Part shown: positions 7,458-14,841 of the stretch, piece after piece
Layout: the number at the start of each line of letters is the position of its first letter
Position numbering within the stretch: the first letter of the stretch is position 1
From: Novosphingobium kaempferiae
GTDB taxonomy: Bacteria > Pseudomonadota > Alphaproteobacteria > Sphingomonadales > Sphingomonadaceae
Direction: 5' to 3'
Length of the DNA stretch: 64,000 nucleotides
Assembly: GCF_021227995.1 (NCBI RefSeq)
Contig: NZ_CP089301.1
Span: forward strand, 4,464,001-4,528,000
Notes under the pieces: generated by a model
Database searches by the model: none
Told to the model about the DNA's origin: nothing
What the model saw: the letters and a program-made list of their open reading frames with translations, nothing else
Translations under genes and position numbers: made by a program

Positions 7458-10181
7458 TCAGAAGCTCGCGCCGGTCAGTCGCGACAGCGCGGCCTGGTAA
7501 TTGGCAAGCTGCGCCTGCTGGTAGGCGGTGCCGCCGCCGGGCGCGGTGACGCCATCGACGAGCGCCGCCTTCGTCGAATCCCAGTAGAGCGAGCGGTAGG
7601 CGGATTGCGTCATCGACACGGCGGACTTGATCTTGGCCAGCGCCGTCGCGGCGGTCTTGGCGTCGAGCAGCGTCAGCGCATCGTCGAGGCCAAGGTTGTA
7701 GCGACCGCCCGGCGTGACCTTGGGCGCGTCCTTGTCGGTCACCTTGGGCGGGACCAGTCGCACCGGGTCGAGCCCGAGCTTGGCCAGCGCGTCGGTGCCC
7801 TCCGGCCCGGCGACGAGTTCTAGCATGTGGCCGGACTTCACCTCGATCTTGAGCGTCGCCGCGCCGTCGGTGAAGGGGGTGGTGATGGTGGCGTCGCTGC
7901 CGGTGATGCGGCGGATCTTCTGCGCGAGCGTCGCCATCGTCTCGCCCTTCTCGATGGTGACGCTGCGGGCGTTCTCGCCATCGACGCTGATCTTGAAGCT
8001 GTCTCCCACGCGCAGCGAGGTCTCGGTGACGAGGTCGCCGGTGGTCTGCTGGTTGAGCAGCCCGCGATGGAGCCCGATCGCGCCGAGCGAGGTCGCGCCG
8101 CCGCTGACCGCGGTGAGGCGCACCGGCTCCACCGTGCTGCTCATCCGGCCCCACTGCGACACCGTCTGCACCGATCCGCTGGCTGGGTCGATGCGGGCGA
8201 CGAAGCCGTCGACCTTGCCGGTCTTCTTCTCGCCCAGCGTGCCCGTCGTGCGTCCGCCGACGTAGAGCGCGCCGTTGAGGAACGTCACGCTGTCGGCCTG
8301 GTCGGCGGCGGACGTGCCGATGTAGCTGGTGCTGGTCGAGGTCAGTCCCGCGTCGATCAGCGTCACGAAGGCGTCGAGGCCGCCGCTCGGCGCATTGGTC
8401 TGCGTGCCGTTAAGGGCGGTGTTCGTCGCGCCGACGACCGCGATCCGGCCGTCCGGCGATACCGCGATGGCGCGCGCCGACGCGGTGCCGAGCGAGACCG
8501 AGCCGAGATCCTGGTTGAGCGAGCCCGCGCCGATCCGCCGCACCGTGGCGACGCCCTTCTCGTTCGTCAGCGCCAGCAGGTTGCCGTCGTTGTCGATGGC
8601 GAGCGCCGTCACCGAGTCCGACCCGCCGCTGTCGATGCTGCGCCGCTCGATCAGCTTGCCCTTGGCGTCGAGCTTGACCAGCACGGCGTCGCCGCCCCCG
8701 GTCGAGGCGCGCCCGGCGACGTAGATCGACCCGTCCTTGCCGACGGCCACGGCGCTGGCGGTCTCGTTGCCGACCTGGCGGATCGCGGTGCTCGACAGTT
8801 CCTCGCCCTTGGCGTTGAAGCGGGTGACGAGCAGGTCGGTCTGGCTGTCGTCGCTGCCGTTGAACGCGCCGCTGACGGTCCCGGCGACGACGATCTCGCC
8901 ATTGGGGGCGAGGGTGATGGCGTTGCCCTTGGCGGTGCCTGCCGCGCCAAGGTTGCGCTTCCACACCACGTTGCCCTCGCTGTCGAGCTTGGTGAGGAAC
9001 AGGTCGTCCGCGCCGTCGCCCAGTTGCGTGCCCATGTCGCCGTCGGTGGTGCCGACCACGTAGCTGTAGCCCTGCGCGTCGGTGACGATGGCATTGGCGG
9101 CGGTGTCGGCGAGGACGGTGTAGTCCGGGGTCTCGTCCGTGCTCTTGGTCGCGGCATCCTCGGCGCGCTTCGTCGCGGCGGTGTCCACGGCGTTGAGTTT
9201 GTTGAGCCGCTCCCACGTCAGCGAGCCCGCCAGATCCTCGATGCGGTAGACGTTGGCCGAGGTGGGCGAGGTCTTGCCCGAGATCTGCGCCGTCTCGCCG
9301 CTCGCCACCATCAGCGCGTCGCCCGCGCCGACCTGGTCGAGCGAGACCTGCTCGATGCCCATCGGGTTGAAGACGAGGCCCCACTTGCCGTCGGTCTTCT
9401 CGACCGTGAAGTTGGACTTCCACTTGCTCGTCGCCTTGCCGTCGGCATCGAGGACGGGGTTGCCGTTGGCGTCGAGCATCGGCTTCGCGCCGATCGCGGC
9501 ATTGAGCGCGGCGGCGACCGAATCGAGCGTCGGCGGCTGCGTCGTCTGCGACAGATCGAGCGTCACGACCTCGCTCGCCCCGCCGCGCGTCAGCGTTATC
9601 CGGAAAATTTCATCGCCCGAAAGCCCGTCGATCGGGGCGCCGCGCGTCTTGGAAACGCCGGTTCCGGTAACCGATCCGGTGACGTAGCGCGGCGTCATGC
9701 CAAGGGTGCGGGCGTTGTTCGTGACGTTGCCGAAGGCGATGTTCAGCAGGTCCGTATCGGCCGTTCCGAGGTAGGACTGGAGGTCCGAAAGCCCCTTGGC
9801 GAACGTCTTCTGGAGCGAGGCGCGCTCGGCCTCGCTCATCGTCTTGGAGGTGCCGGCTTCCGCCAGAATACGCAGGTTTTCCAGCGCCTTGTAGGCGGTG
9901 AAGGCGGTCTGGATGTCGGGCAGATCCTCCAGCGAACTGTCGCCCTTGGGATCGATGATCGAGGCGAGGCGCTTGATCGCGGCGACCTGAGCGGTGGTGG
10001 CGCCGCTCTCCTCGGTGATCCCCTGCCAGGGGGGCGTCGTCGCGGGGGTGGTGAAGGCCTTCTTCGCCGCGATCACCGCCGGGCTTTCCGTCGCTGCGGC
10101 ATTGCTGAGATAGGAGGAGTAGGCGGTGCTTCCTCCCAGAACCGACAAGCCGATCAACCCATTGTTCAGACTTATCGTCAA
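7458..10181 (-). CDS. Large flagellar-locus protein with SBBP beta-propeller repeats (FlaEY-like)
   Basis: The protein is 907 residues with no signal peptide. The N-terminal third (1-240) is helical and then beta-rich; the centre (about 355-680) contains several SBBP-type propeller repeats, visible as recurring A-I-DxxGxxYVVG/VAG blocks followed by DxxLxKLDxxGxxV. The C-terminal part (about 740-840) has a small beta domain (SLRVGDSFKISVDG, ETMATLAQKIRRITGSDA) resembling the IN motif of flagellin and hook-associated proteins, and it ends in a helix like flagellar axial proteins. This layout, and cotranscription with flgB, suggest the family of the Caulobacter regulatory protein FlaEY; that identity is from memory and tentative. 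A role in filament or rod assembly is inferred, not shown. Confidence 0.65.
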   Translation of the reverse strand: MTISLNNGLIGLSVLGGSTAYSSYLSNAAATESPAVIAAKKAFTTPATTPPWQGITEESGATTAQVAAIKRLASIIDPKGDSSLEDLPDIQTAFTAYKALENLRILAEAGTSKTMSEAERASLQKTFAKGLSDLQSYLGTADTDLLNIAFGNVTNNARTLGMTPRYVTGSVTGTGVSKTRGAPIDGLSGDEIFRITLTRGGASEVVTLDLSQTTQPPTLDSVAAALNAAIGAKPMLDANGNPVLDADGKATSKWKSNFTVEKTDGKWGLVFNPMGIEQVSLDQVGAGDALMVASGETAQISGKTSPTSANVYRIEDLAGSLTWERLNKLNAVDTAATKRAEDAATKSTDETPDYTVLADTAANAIVTDAQGYSYVVGTTDGDMGTQLGDGADDLFLTKLDSEGNVVWKRNLGAAGTAKGNAITLAPNGEIVVAGTVSGAFNGSDDSQTDLLVTRFNAKGEELSSTAIRQVGNETASAVAVGKDGSIYVAGRASTGGGDAVLVKLDAKGKLIERRSIDSGGSDSVTALAIDNDGNLLALTNEKGVATVRRIGAGSLNQDLGSVSLGTASARAIAVSPDGRIAVVGATNTALNGTQTNAPSGGLDAFVTLIDAGLTSTSTSYIGTSAADQADSVTFLNGALYVGGRTTGTLGEKKTGKVDGFVARIDPASGSVQTVSQWGRMSSTVEPVRLTAVSGGATSLGAIGLHRGLLNQQTTGDLVTETSLRVGDSFKISVDGENARSVTIEKGETMATLAQKIRRITGSDATITTPFTDGAATLKIEVKSGHMLELVAGPEGTDALAKLGLDPVRLVPPKVTDKDAPKVTPGGRYNLGLDDALTLLDAKTAATALAKIKSAVSMTQSAYRSLYWDSTKAALVDGVTAPGGGTAYQQAQLANYQAALSRLTGASF

Positions 10182-10207
10182 TTGTGCCTCGTCAGCCGGT
10201 TGCGCGG

Positions 10208-10235
10208 GAGTCCTTCCTATAAATAGAAGGAACTC
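10208..10235. promoter_or_regulatory. Palindrome in the divergent flagellar promoter region
   Basis: GAGTCCTTC and GAAGGAACTC form a near-perfect inverted repeat around CTATAAATA, midway between the divergently transcribed propeller-protein gene (start 10181) and fliG (start 10294). It could be an operator overlapping a -10 element that controls both directions. No T-run follows, so it is not a terminator. Confidence 0.5.
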
Positions 10236-10293
10236 TCCGGGATCGGTACGGCAAGGGGCATTTTTCGCCAGGAAGTTCTAGGGGTATCTCGTA

Positions 10294-11328
10294 GTGAACA
10301 TGATGACCGCGGTGGGCGAACCGCCGGAGCTCAAGAAGTACTCGGGCACCCAGCGCGCGGCTGCGCTGCTGCTGGCGCTCGGGCAGGAGCACGGCATCCC
10401 CATCTGGCAGCAGCTCAACGACGACGAGATCAAGGAGCTGTCCTCCTCGATCGCCTCGCTCGGCCGCGTGCCCGCCGTCGTGGTGGAATACCTGCTCGGC
10501 CAGTTCGCTGGCGAGGTTTCCTCGATCACCACGCTCCACGGTTCCTACGAGACGACCGAGCGGCTGCTGGAAGGCGTGCTTTCGGCGGACCGCGTGAAGG
10601 ACATCATGGAGGACATCCGCGGTCCCTCCGGCCGGACGATGTGGGACAAGCTGTCCAACGTCAGCGAGGGCGTGCTGGCGGGCTATCTCAAGAGCGAACA
10701 CCCACAGACCGTCGCCGTCATCCTCCAGAAGCTGAAGCCCGATCACGCCGCCCGTGTGCTGGCGGCGCTGCCGCGCGATTTCGGCACCGAGGTCGTGATG
10801 CGCATGCTCAAGACCGAGACGGTGCAGAAGGACGTGATCGTGCAGGTCGAGCAGACGCTAAAGACCGAGTTCATGACCAACCTGTCGCGCGCCCAGCGCC
10901 GCGATCCGCACGAATCCATGGCCGAGCTTTTCAACGCGCTCGACCGCTCGACCGAGGAGGCGATGCTCGGCGCGCTGGACGAGAAGGCGCCCGAGGCGGC
11001 GGAGCGCATCCGCGGCCTGATGTTCACTTTCGAGGATCTCGGCAACCTGCTGCCGAGCGCGATCCAGGTCATCGTGCGCAACTGCAACAAGCGCGAACTG
11101 GCGCTGGCGCTCAAGGGCGCGCCGGAAGAGATGCGTCGCCTGTTCTTCGGCGCCATGACCGAGCGTGCCGCCAAGCTCATGCGCGACGACATGCAGGCGA
11201 TGGGACCGGTCCGCGCGCGCGAATGCGAGACCGCGCAGGGCAACCTCGTCATGCTCGCCAAGGATCTGGGCGAGCGCGGCGAGATCATGCTGGCCGACCC
11301 CAAGAGCGACGATGCGATGATCTACTGA
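10294..11328 (+). CDS. fliG: Flagellar motor switch protein FliG
   Basis: The protein is 344 residues. FliG family blocks are present in order: the N-terminal domain that binds FliF (GTQRAAALLLALGQEHG), the middle domain with the EHPQTVAVILQKLKPDHAARVL motif that contacts FliM, and the C-terminal torque domain (MFTFEDLGNLLPSAIQVIVRN, with charged residues KRELALALKG). FliG is the cytoplasmic rotor protein that receives force from the stator. GTG at 10294 is preferred because AGGGG lies 9 bases upstream; ATG at 10300 is the alternative. It leads the fliG-fliH-fliF-fliN-flbD-flhA series. Confidence 0.96.
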   Translation: MNMMTAVGEPPELKKYSGTQRAAALLLALGQEHGIPIWQQLNDDEIKELSSSIASLGRVPAVVVEYLLGQFAGEVSSITTLHGSYETTERLLEGVLSADRVKDIMEDIRGPSGRTMWDKLSNVSEGVLAGYLKSEHPQTVAVILQKLKPDHAARVLAALPRDFGTEVVMRMLKTETVQKDVIVQVEQTLKTEFMTNLSRAQRRDPHESMAELFNALDRSTEEAMLGALDEKAPEAAERIRGLMFTFEDLGNLLPSAIQVIVRNCNKRELALALKGAPEEMRRLFFGAMTERAAKLMRDDMQAMGPVRARECETAQGNLVMLAKDLGERGEIMLADPKSDDAMIY

Positions 11329-11434
11329 TGATGCCGACCTGCCCATCTGACGCGGCATCGCGCTGCGACGATCCGGAGCGGCACATCGCCCGGGATCGCT
11401 TCGCCGTGCTCACGACGACGATGCGGAGGGTTGG

Positions 11435-12148
11435 ATGAAGATGCATCGCGACATGTCGCCGCCGGGTGCGGCGACGATACAGCCTTTCGGCTTCGACCGG
11501 GTGTTCTTCCACCCCGTCGACGAACCCGCCGTCGCATCCGAGACTTCGGCAGCCCTGCCCGTCGAGGCGTCTCCCGAGGTGCTGCGCGAGCAGATCGAGG
11601 ATCTGGAGGCGCGCATCGAGCGGCTCCAGGCCGACCACCGCGCCGAACTCGCCCGCGCCCGCGCCGACGGGTTCGAGGCCGGGGCGGCGCAGGCCCGTTC
11701 CGAACGCGGCGAGGCGCTGCTGGCGGCGACCGATGCGCTTCACGCCGGGCTCGACGCCATCGAGGCGCAGGTAGAGGCAGTGACCCGCCGCATGACCGGC
11801 GAAGCCGGCGAAGTCGCGCTCCACGCCGCAGAGATGCTCGCGGGCCACGCCATCGAGGCCGCCCCGGCGCGCGCGGTGGACGAGGCGCTCGCCCGCGCGC
11901 TGGAGCAGGTCGCGCAGGGCACCGCGCTCATCGTCCGCGCCAATCCGGCCATGCGGCATGAAATCGCCGTGCTGATCGAGGCGCGCGAGGCGAAGGCAGG
12001 CCGTGCGCTGGCGATAACCGTCGTCGACGACCCCGTCGTTCCCGAGGGCGACGCGCGGATCGAGTGGAGCGCGGGCGGCCTCAACGTCGATGCCGGTGCG
12101 CGCCGCGCGGCGGTGATGGCCGAGCTTTCGGGCGTCCTCGCGGGCTGA
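11435..12148 (+). CDS. fliH: FliH-type regulator of the flagellar export ATPase
   Basis: The protein is 237 residues. It has a coiled-coil region at about 48-100 (EVLREQIEDLEARIERLQADHR) and the C-terminal HrpE/FliH-type domain in which VVDDPVVPEGDARIEWSAGG (about residues 190-210) is the typical ending DxxxxxGGCxIE-like block. FliH dimers bind the ATPase FliI and dock it at the export gate. GGAGGG lies 5 bases upstream of the ATG. Located between fliG and fliF, it clearly belongs to the basal-body set. Sequence conservation is low in this family, so the call leans on context as well. Confidence 0.82.
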   Translation: MKMHRDMSPPGAATIQPFGFDRVFFHPVDEPAVASETSAALPVEASPEVLREQIEDLEARIERLQADHRAELARARADGFEAGAAQARSERGEALLAATDALHAGLDAIEAQVEAVTRRMTGEAGEVALHAAEMLAGHAIEAAPARAVDEALARALEQVAQGTALIVRANPAMRHEIAVLIEAREAKAGRALAITVVDDPVVPEGDARIEWSAGGLNVDAGARRAAVMAELSGVLAG

Positions 12149-12196
12149 GCGACCGCCACATTTTTCCGTGCGCTCGGCAAGTCTTGCCTAGTTCCC

Positions 12197-12206
12197 ATCC
12201 TATAAT
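12197..12206 (+). promoter_or_regulatory. Possible -10 element upstream of fliF
   Basis: A TATAAT hexamer occurs within CATCCTATAATG, 12 bases before the GTG start of fliF. Similar TCCTATAA strings lie just upstream of flgI (2396-2403) and within the palindrome before fliG. A matching -35 is not evident. Confidence 0.3.
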
Positions 12207-12217
12207 GCGCCCGGGGC

Positions 12218-13846
12218 GTGCCGATTGAGCGACGCCGTGACCTCGGAAGGCCGGACTTGGACGCGTTGCGCAATTTCATCGGGCAGATCGGCACGCGCCG
12301 TGCCGCTCTCATGGGCGGCGTTGCGCTGGCGCTGCTGCTCGGGCTCGGCTGGATGGCCACGCGCACGCCGCAAAGCGCCATGGGCTACCTCTATACCGAC
12401 CTCGACCCCTCGGCCGCCTCGACCATCACCGAGAAGCTGAAGGCGCAGGGCGTACCGTTCCAGCTTTCGGCGGACGGATCGGCGATCATGGCCCCGGCGG
12501 ACAAGCTGCCCGAACTGCGCATGGCGATGGCGTCCGAGCAGCTCGGCGGCAAGATCGGCTACGAAGTGCTGGACGAGGAGGAGCCCTTCGGCATCTCCTC
12601 CTCCCGCGCCAAGCTGAACGAGACCCGCGCGATCGAGGGCGAACTCGTCCGCTCAATCGAGAGCCTCGACCGCGTCAGCCGCGCGCGCGTCCATGTCGTC
12701 ATGCCCGAACGCGCGATGTTCGAGGCCGAGCCGCGCAAGGCCAGCGCCTCCGTCACCGTCAAGACCAACGGCCGTCTGCCCGCCGAGGCGGTGCAGGCGA
12801 TCCGCTACCTCGTGTCCTCGGCGGTGCCCGACCTTTCGCCGGAATCGGTGTCGATCGTCGACCAGACCGGCGCGCTGCTGGCCCGTGCGGGCGAGGGCGG
12901 AGCAGGCGGCAGCAGCGACCTCGAGGAGCGGCAGGCGGCGGTCGAAGCGCGGCTGCGCGACCAGATCGAGACGCTGGTGGAGCCCATCGTCGGCCACGGC
13001 AAGGTTCGCGCCGAAGTCTCCGCCGTGCTCGAACGCGATCAGGTGCGCGAGGAATCGGAGACCTTCGATCCCGACAAGCAGGTCATCCAGCACCAGGTCA
13101 CGGTCGAAGCCAGCAACCAGAGCGCCGAGAACGCGCCCGGCGCGCAGGGCGCATCGGTTTCCACGCAGCTGCCCGAGAACGCGGGCGCGGCGCAGAACGG
13201 CACGGGCGGCGATACCCGCAACGCCGCGCAGAACGAGACGTCCGAAGACGTCACCTACCAGAACAGCCGCATGCAGAAGGTCGCCGTGCGCACGCCGGGG
13301 CAGGTCAAGCGCCTGACCGTGGCGGTCATGGTGGACGGCGGCGAGAAGGGCCTGCCGCAGCCGCAGATCGACCGCCTCCAGCGCCTCGTCGAGAACGCGG
13401 TCGGCTTCGACGGCGATCGGGGCGACAGCGTGGTCGTCGAGAACATGCCCTTCGCCGCGCAGGACGTGGACGGCATCGAAGGCGGCCTGCCGTTCGGGCT
13501 GACGGTCGACCGCATCCTCGACGTGCTGAAGATCCTGCTGGTGGGCGGCATCATCCTCTTCGCCATCCGCATGCTGCGTCGCCCCAATGCGCCCGCATTG
13601 CTACCGCCGCCTTCGGGCGACGACGACTACGCCGACCGCCGCGCGGAGATCGGCGGCAACCTCACCATGGCGCAGCTCGAATCCGCTGCGGAAGCCGCCG
13701 AAGGCACGCCGCTGCTCGATCAGGAAGTGGCGCTCGCCCACGTCGACGGGCGCGTGAAGCTCTCCGCCATCAAGCGCATCGGCGACACCATCGCCTCCAA
13801 CCCGGCGGAATCCGCCTCCGTAATCCGCCAGTGGATGAACACGTGA
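12218..13846 (+). CDS. fliF: Flagellar MS-ring protein FliF
   Basis: The protein is 542 residues, normal for FliF. Membrane segment 1 is at about 28-46 (RRAALMGGVALALLLGLGW), followed by the YscJ/FliF domain (GYLYTDLDPSAASTITEKLKAQGVP) and the conserved IEGELVRSIESLDRVSRARVHVVMPE region. Membrane segment 2 is at about 428-448 (VLKILLVGGIILFAIRMLRR), and a cytoplasmic C-terminal FliG-binding tail ends in VIRQWM. FliF forms the MS ring in the inner membrane that houses the export gate. GTG at 12218 gives the conventional length; TTG at 12256 is an alternative. The order fliG-fliH-fliF differs from the common fliF-fliG-fliH. Confidence 0.96.
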   Translation: MPIERRRDLGRPDLDALRNFIGQIGTRRAALMGGVALALLLGLGWMATRTPQSAMGYLYTDLDPSAASTITEKLKAQGVPFQLSADGSAIMAPADKLPELRMAMASEQLGGKIGYEVLDEEEPFGISSSRAKLNETRAIEGELVRSIESLDRVSRARVHVVMPERAMFEAEPRKASASVTVKTNGRLPAEAVQAIRYLVSSAVPDLSPESVSIVDQTGALLARAGEGGAGGSSDLEERQAAVEARLRDQIETLVEPIVGHGKVRAEVSAVLERDQVREESETFDPDKQVIQHQVTVEASNQSAENAPGAQGASVSTQLPENAGAAQNGTGGDTRNAAQNETSEDVTYQNSRMQKVAVRTPGQVKRLTVAVMVDGGEKGLPQPQIDRLQRLVENAVGFDGDRGDSVVVENMPFAAQDVDGIEGGLPFGLTVDRILDVLKILLVGGIILFAIRMLRRPNAPALLPPPSGDDDYADRRAEIGGNLTMAQLESAAEAAEGTPLLDQEVALAHVDGRVKLSAIKRIGDTIASNPAESASVIRQWMNT

Positions 13847-13856
13847 AAGGTATTCG

Positions 13857-14213
13857 ATGAGCGACGAGCTCGAGCCCCGGCAACTCGCCCCCGCGCACCT
13901 GCCCGACGAGCCGGCGGCCGACATGGCCGCCGACCGTCCGCTGCCGCCGCGCCCCACCACGCCGCCGACGCCCGACGACCTGCAGGCCGTGTTCGACGTG
14001 CCGGTGAAGGTCCAGGCGGTGCTCGGCCGCTCGAAGATGGACATCGGCGACCTGCTGCGGCTCAAGCCCGGCATGGTCGTGGAACTCGACCGCCGCGTGG
14101 GGGAACCGGTCGACATCTTCGTCAACAACCGCCTCATCGCGCGCGGCGAAGTGGTGCTGATCGACGCGACACTCGGCATCACGCTCACCGAAATCGTCCG
14201 CAAGGAAGGATGA
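13857..14213 (+). CDS. fliN: Flagellar motor switch protein FliN
   Basis: The protein is 118 residues. A Pro-rich N-terminal tail of about 40 residues precedes the SpoA domain with the classic FliN sequence DVPVKVQAVLGRSKMDIGDLL, then GMVVELDRRVGEPVDIFVNN and IARGEVVLIDATLGITLTEI. FliN builds the lower C-ring of the rotor together with FliM. It starts 10 bases after fliF, and its stop overlaps the start of the next gene (ATGATG at 14210), which indicates translational coupling. Confidence 0.95.
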   Translation: MSDELEPRQLAPAHLPDEPAADMAADRPLPPRPTTPPTPDDLQAVFDVPVKVQAVLGRSKMDIGDLLRLKPGMVVELDRRVGEPVDIFVNNRLIARGEVVLIDATLGITLTEIVRKEG

Positions 14214-14695
14214 TGGTCCCGCACGAACCCGAGGGCACGCGCCTGATGCTGGTGGGCGAGCTAGGCGACGCGGTAGGGCTGGCCAATGCCATGGTGCGCG
14301 GCTCCGCCACCCGCATCGGCGTCGATACCGCGAGCCCCGCCGCGCAGGAAGCATGGTCCGGCCCCGACGCGGCGCCGGGCGCGGACGTGGTGGTCGTCGA
14401 CCTCGCGGTGAACCTCAAGGACGTGATGGCGCGGCTGCGCGGCGGGCGGCAGGACGGGGGCTCGGTGACGGCCTCGGTCTCCGGCCTCGTCGGACAGAAC
14501 ATCGCCGACGTCGAGCGCGAGCTGATCCTCCAGACGCTGCGCCACTGCGGCGGCAACCGCAGCGCGGCGGCGGCGATGCTGGGCATCTCGGTGCGCACCA
14601 TGCGCAACAAGCTGCGTTCGTTCCAGGCGGACGGCATGGCGGTGCCGCCTTCGGTGGCAGGCGCGATGCGGCATGAGATGGCGGCGGGGGTGTGA
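14210..14695 (+). CDS. Minimal FlbD-like protein: FlbD termini without the AAA+ sigma-54 domain
   Basis: This 161-residue protein sits where Caulobacter carries flbD (between fliN and flhA). Residues about 12-75 match the degenerate receiver-like start of FlbD (LMLVGELGDAVGLANAMV, then GADVVVVDLA). Residues about 98-150 match its C-terminal Fis-type HTH very well (IADVERELILQTLRHCGGNRSAAAAMLGISVRTMRNKL in pattern, followed by VPPS). The AAA+ domain of roughly 240 residues, with Walker motifs and the GAFTGA loop that contacts sigma-54, is absent. The protein can therefore be expected to bind DNA but not to activate sigma-54 promoters by itself. The reading frame is intact and coupled to fliN, so it looks like a stable reduced form, not a decayed gene. 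Confidence 0.8.
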   Translation: MMVPHEPEGTRLMLVGELGDAVGLANAMVRGSATRIGVDTASPAAQEAWSGPDAAPGADVVVVDLAVNLKDVMARLRGGRQDGGSVTASVSGLVGQNIADVERELILQTLRHCGGNRSAAAAMLGISVRTMRNKLRSFQADGMAVPPSVAGAMRHEMAAGV

Positions 14696-14715
14696 CCATG
14701 GCCGCGCCGGGCCTC

Positions 14716-14818
14716 GGGGGCTTCGACAAGCTCAGCCTGAGCGGCGGGGAAAGGGGAGAGGGCTTTTCTGCTCACGTCCTCGCGCCCAAGGCCGCTCAGG
14801 CTGAGCTTGTCGAAGCCC
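14716..14818. repeat. Palindromic repeat, family A (CTTCGACAAGCTCAGC type)
   Basis: The arms GGGCTTCGACAAGCTCAGCC and GGCTGAGCTTGTCGAAGCCC flank about 60 bases. It lies between the FlbD-like gene and flhA, ending 23 bases before the flhA ATG. Other copies are at 36266-36346 and 42765-42842. Confidence 0.85.
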
Positions 14819-14841
14819 GCCCGCGGCCGGGCCGCTAACCC

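Noticed and set aside
7827..10226. Open frame of about 800 codons on the plus strand opposite the propeller protein gene
   Set aside because: It is antisense to a well-formed protein, has Arg/Gly/Val-rich shadow composition typical of high-GC DNA, and shows no motif or ribosome binding site.
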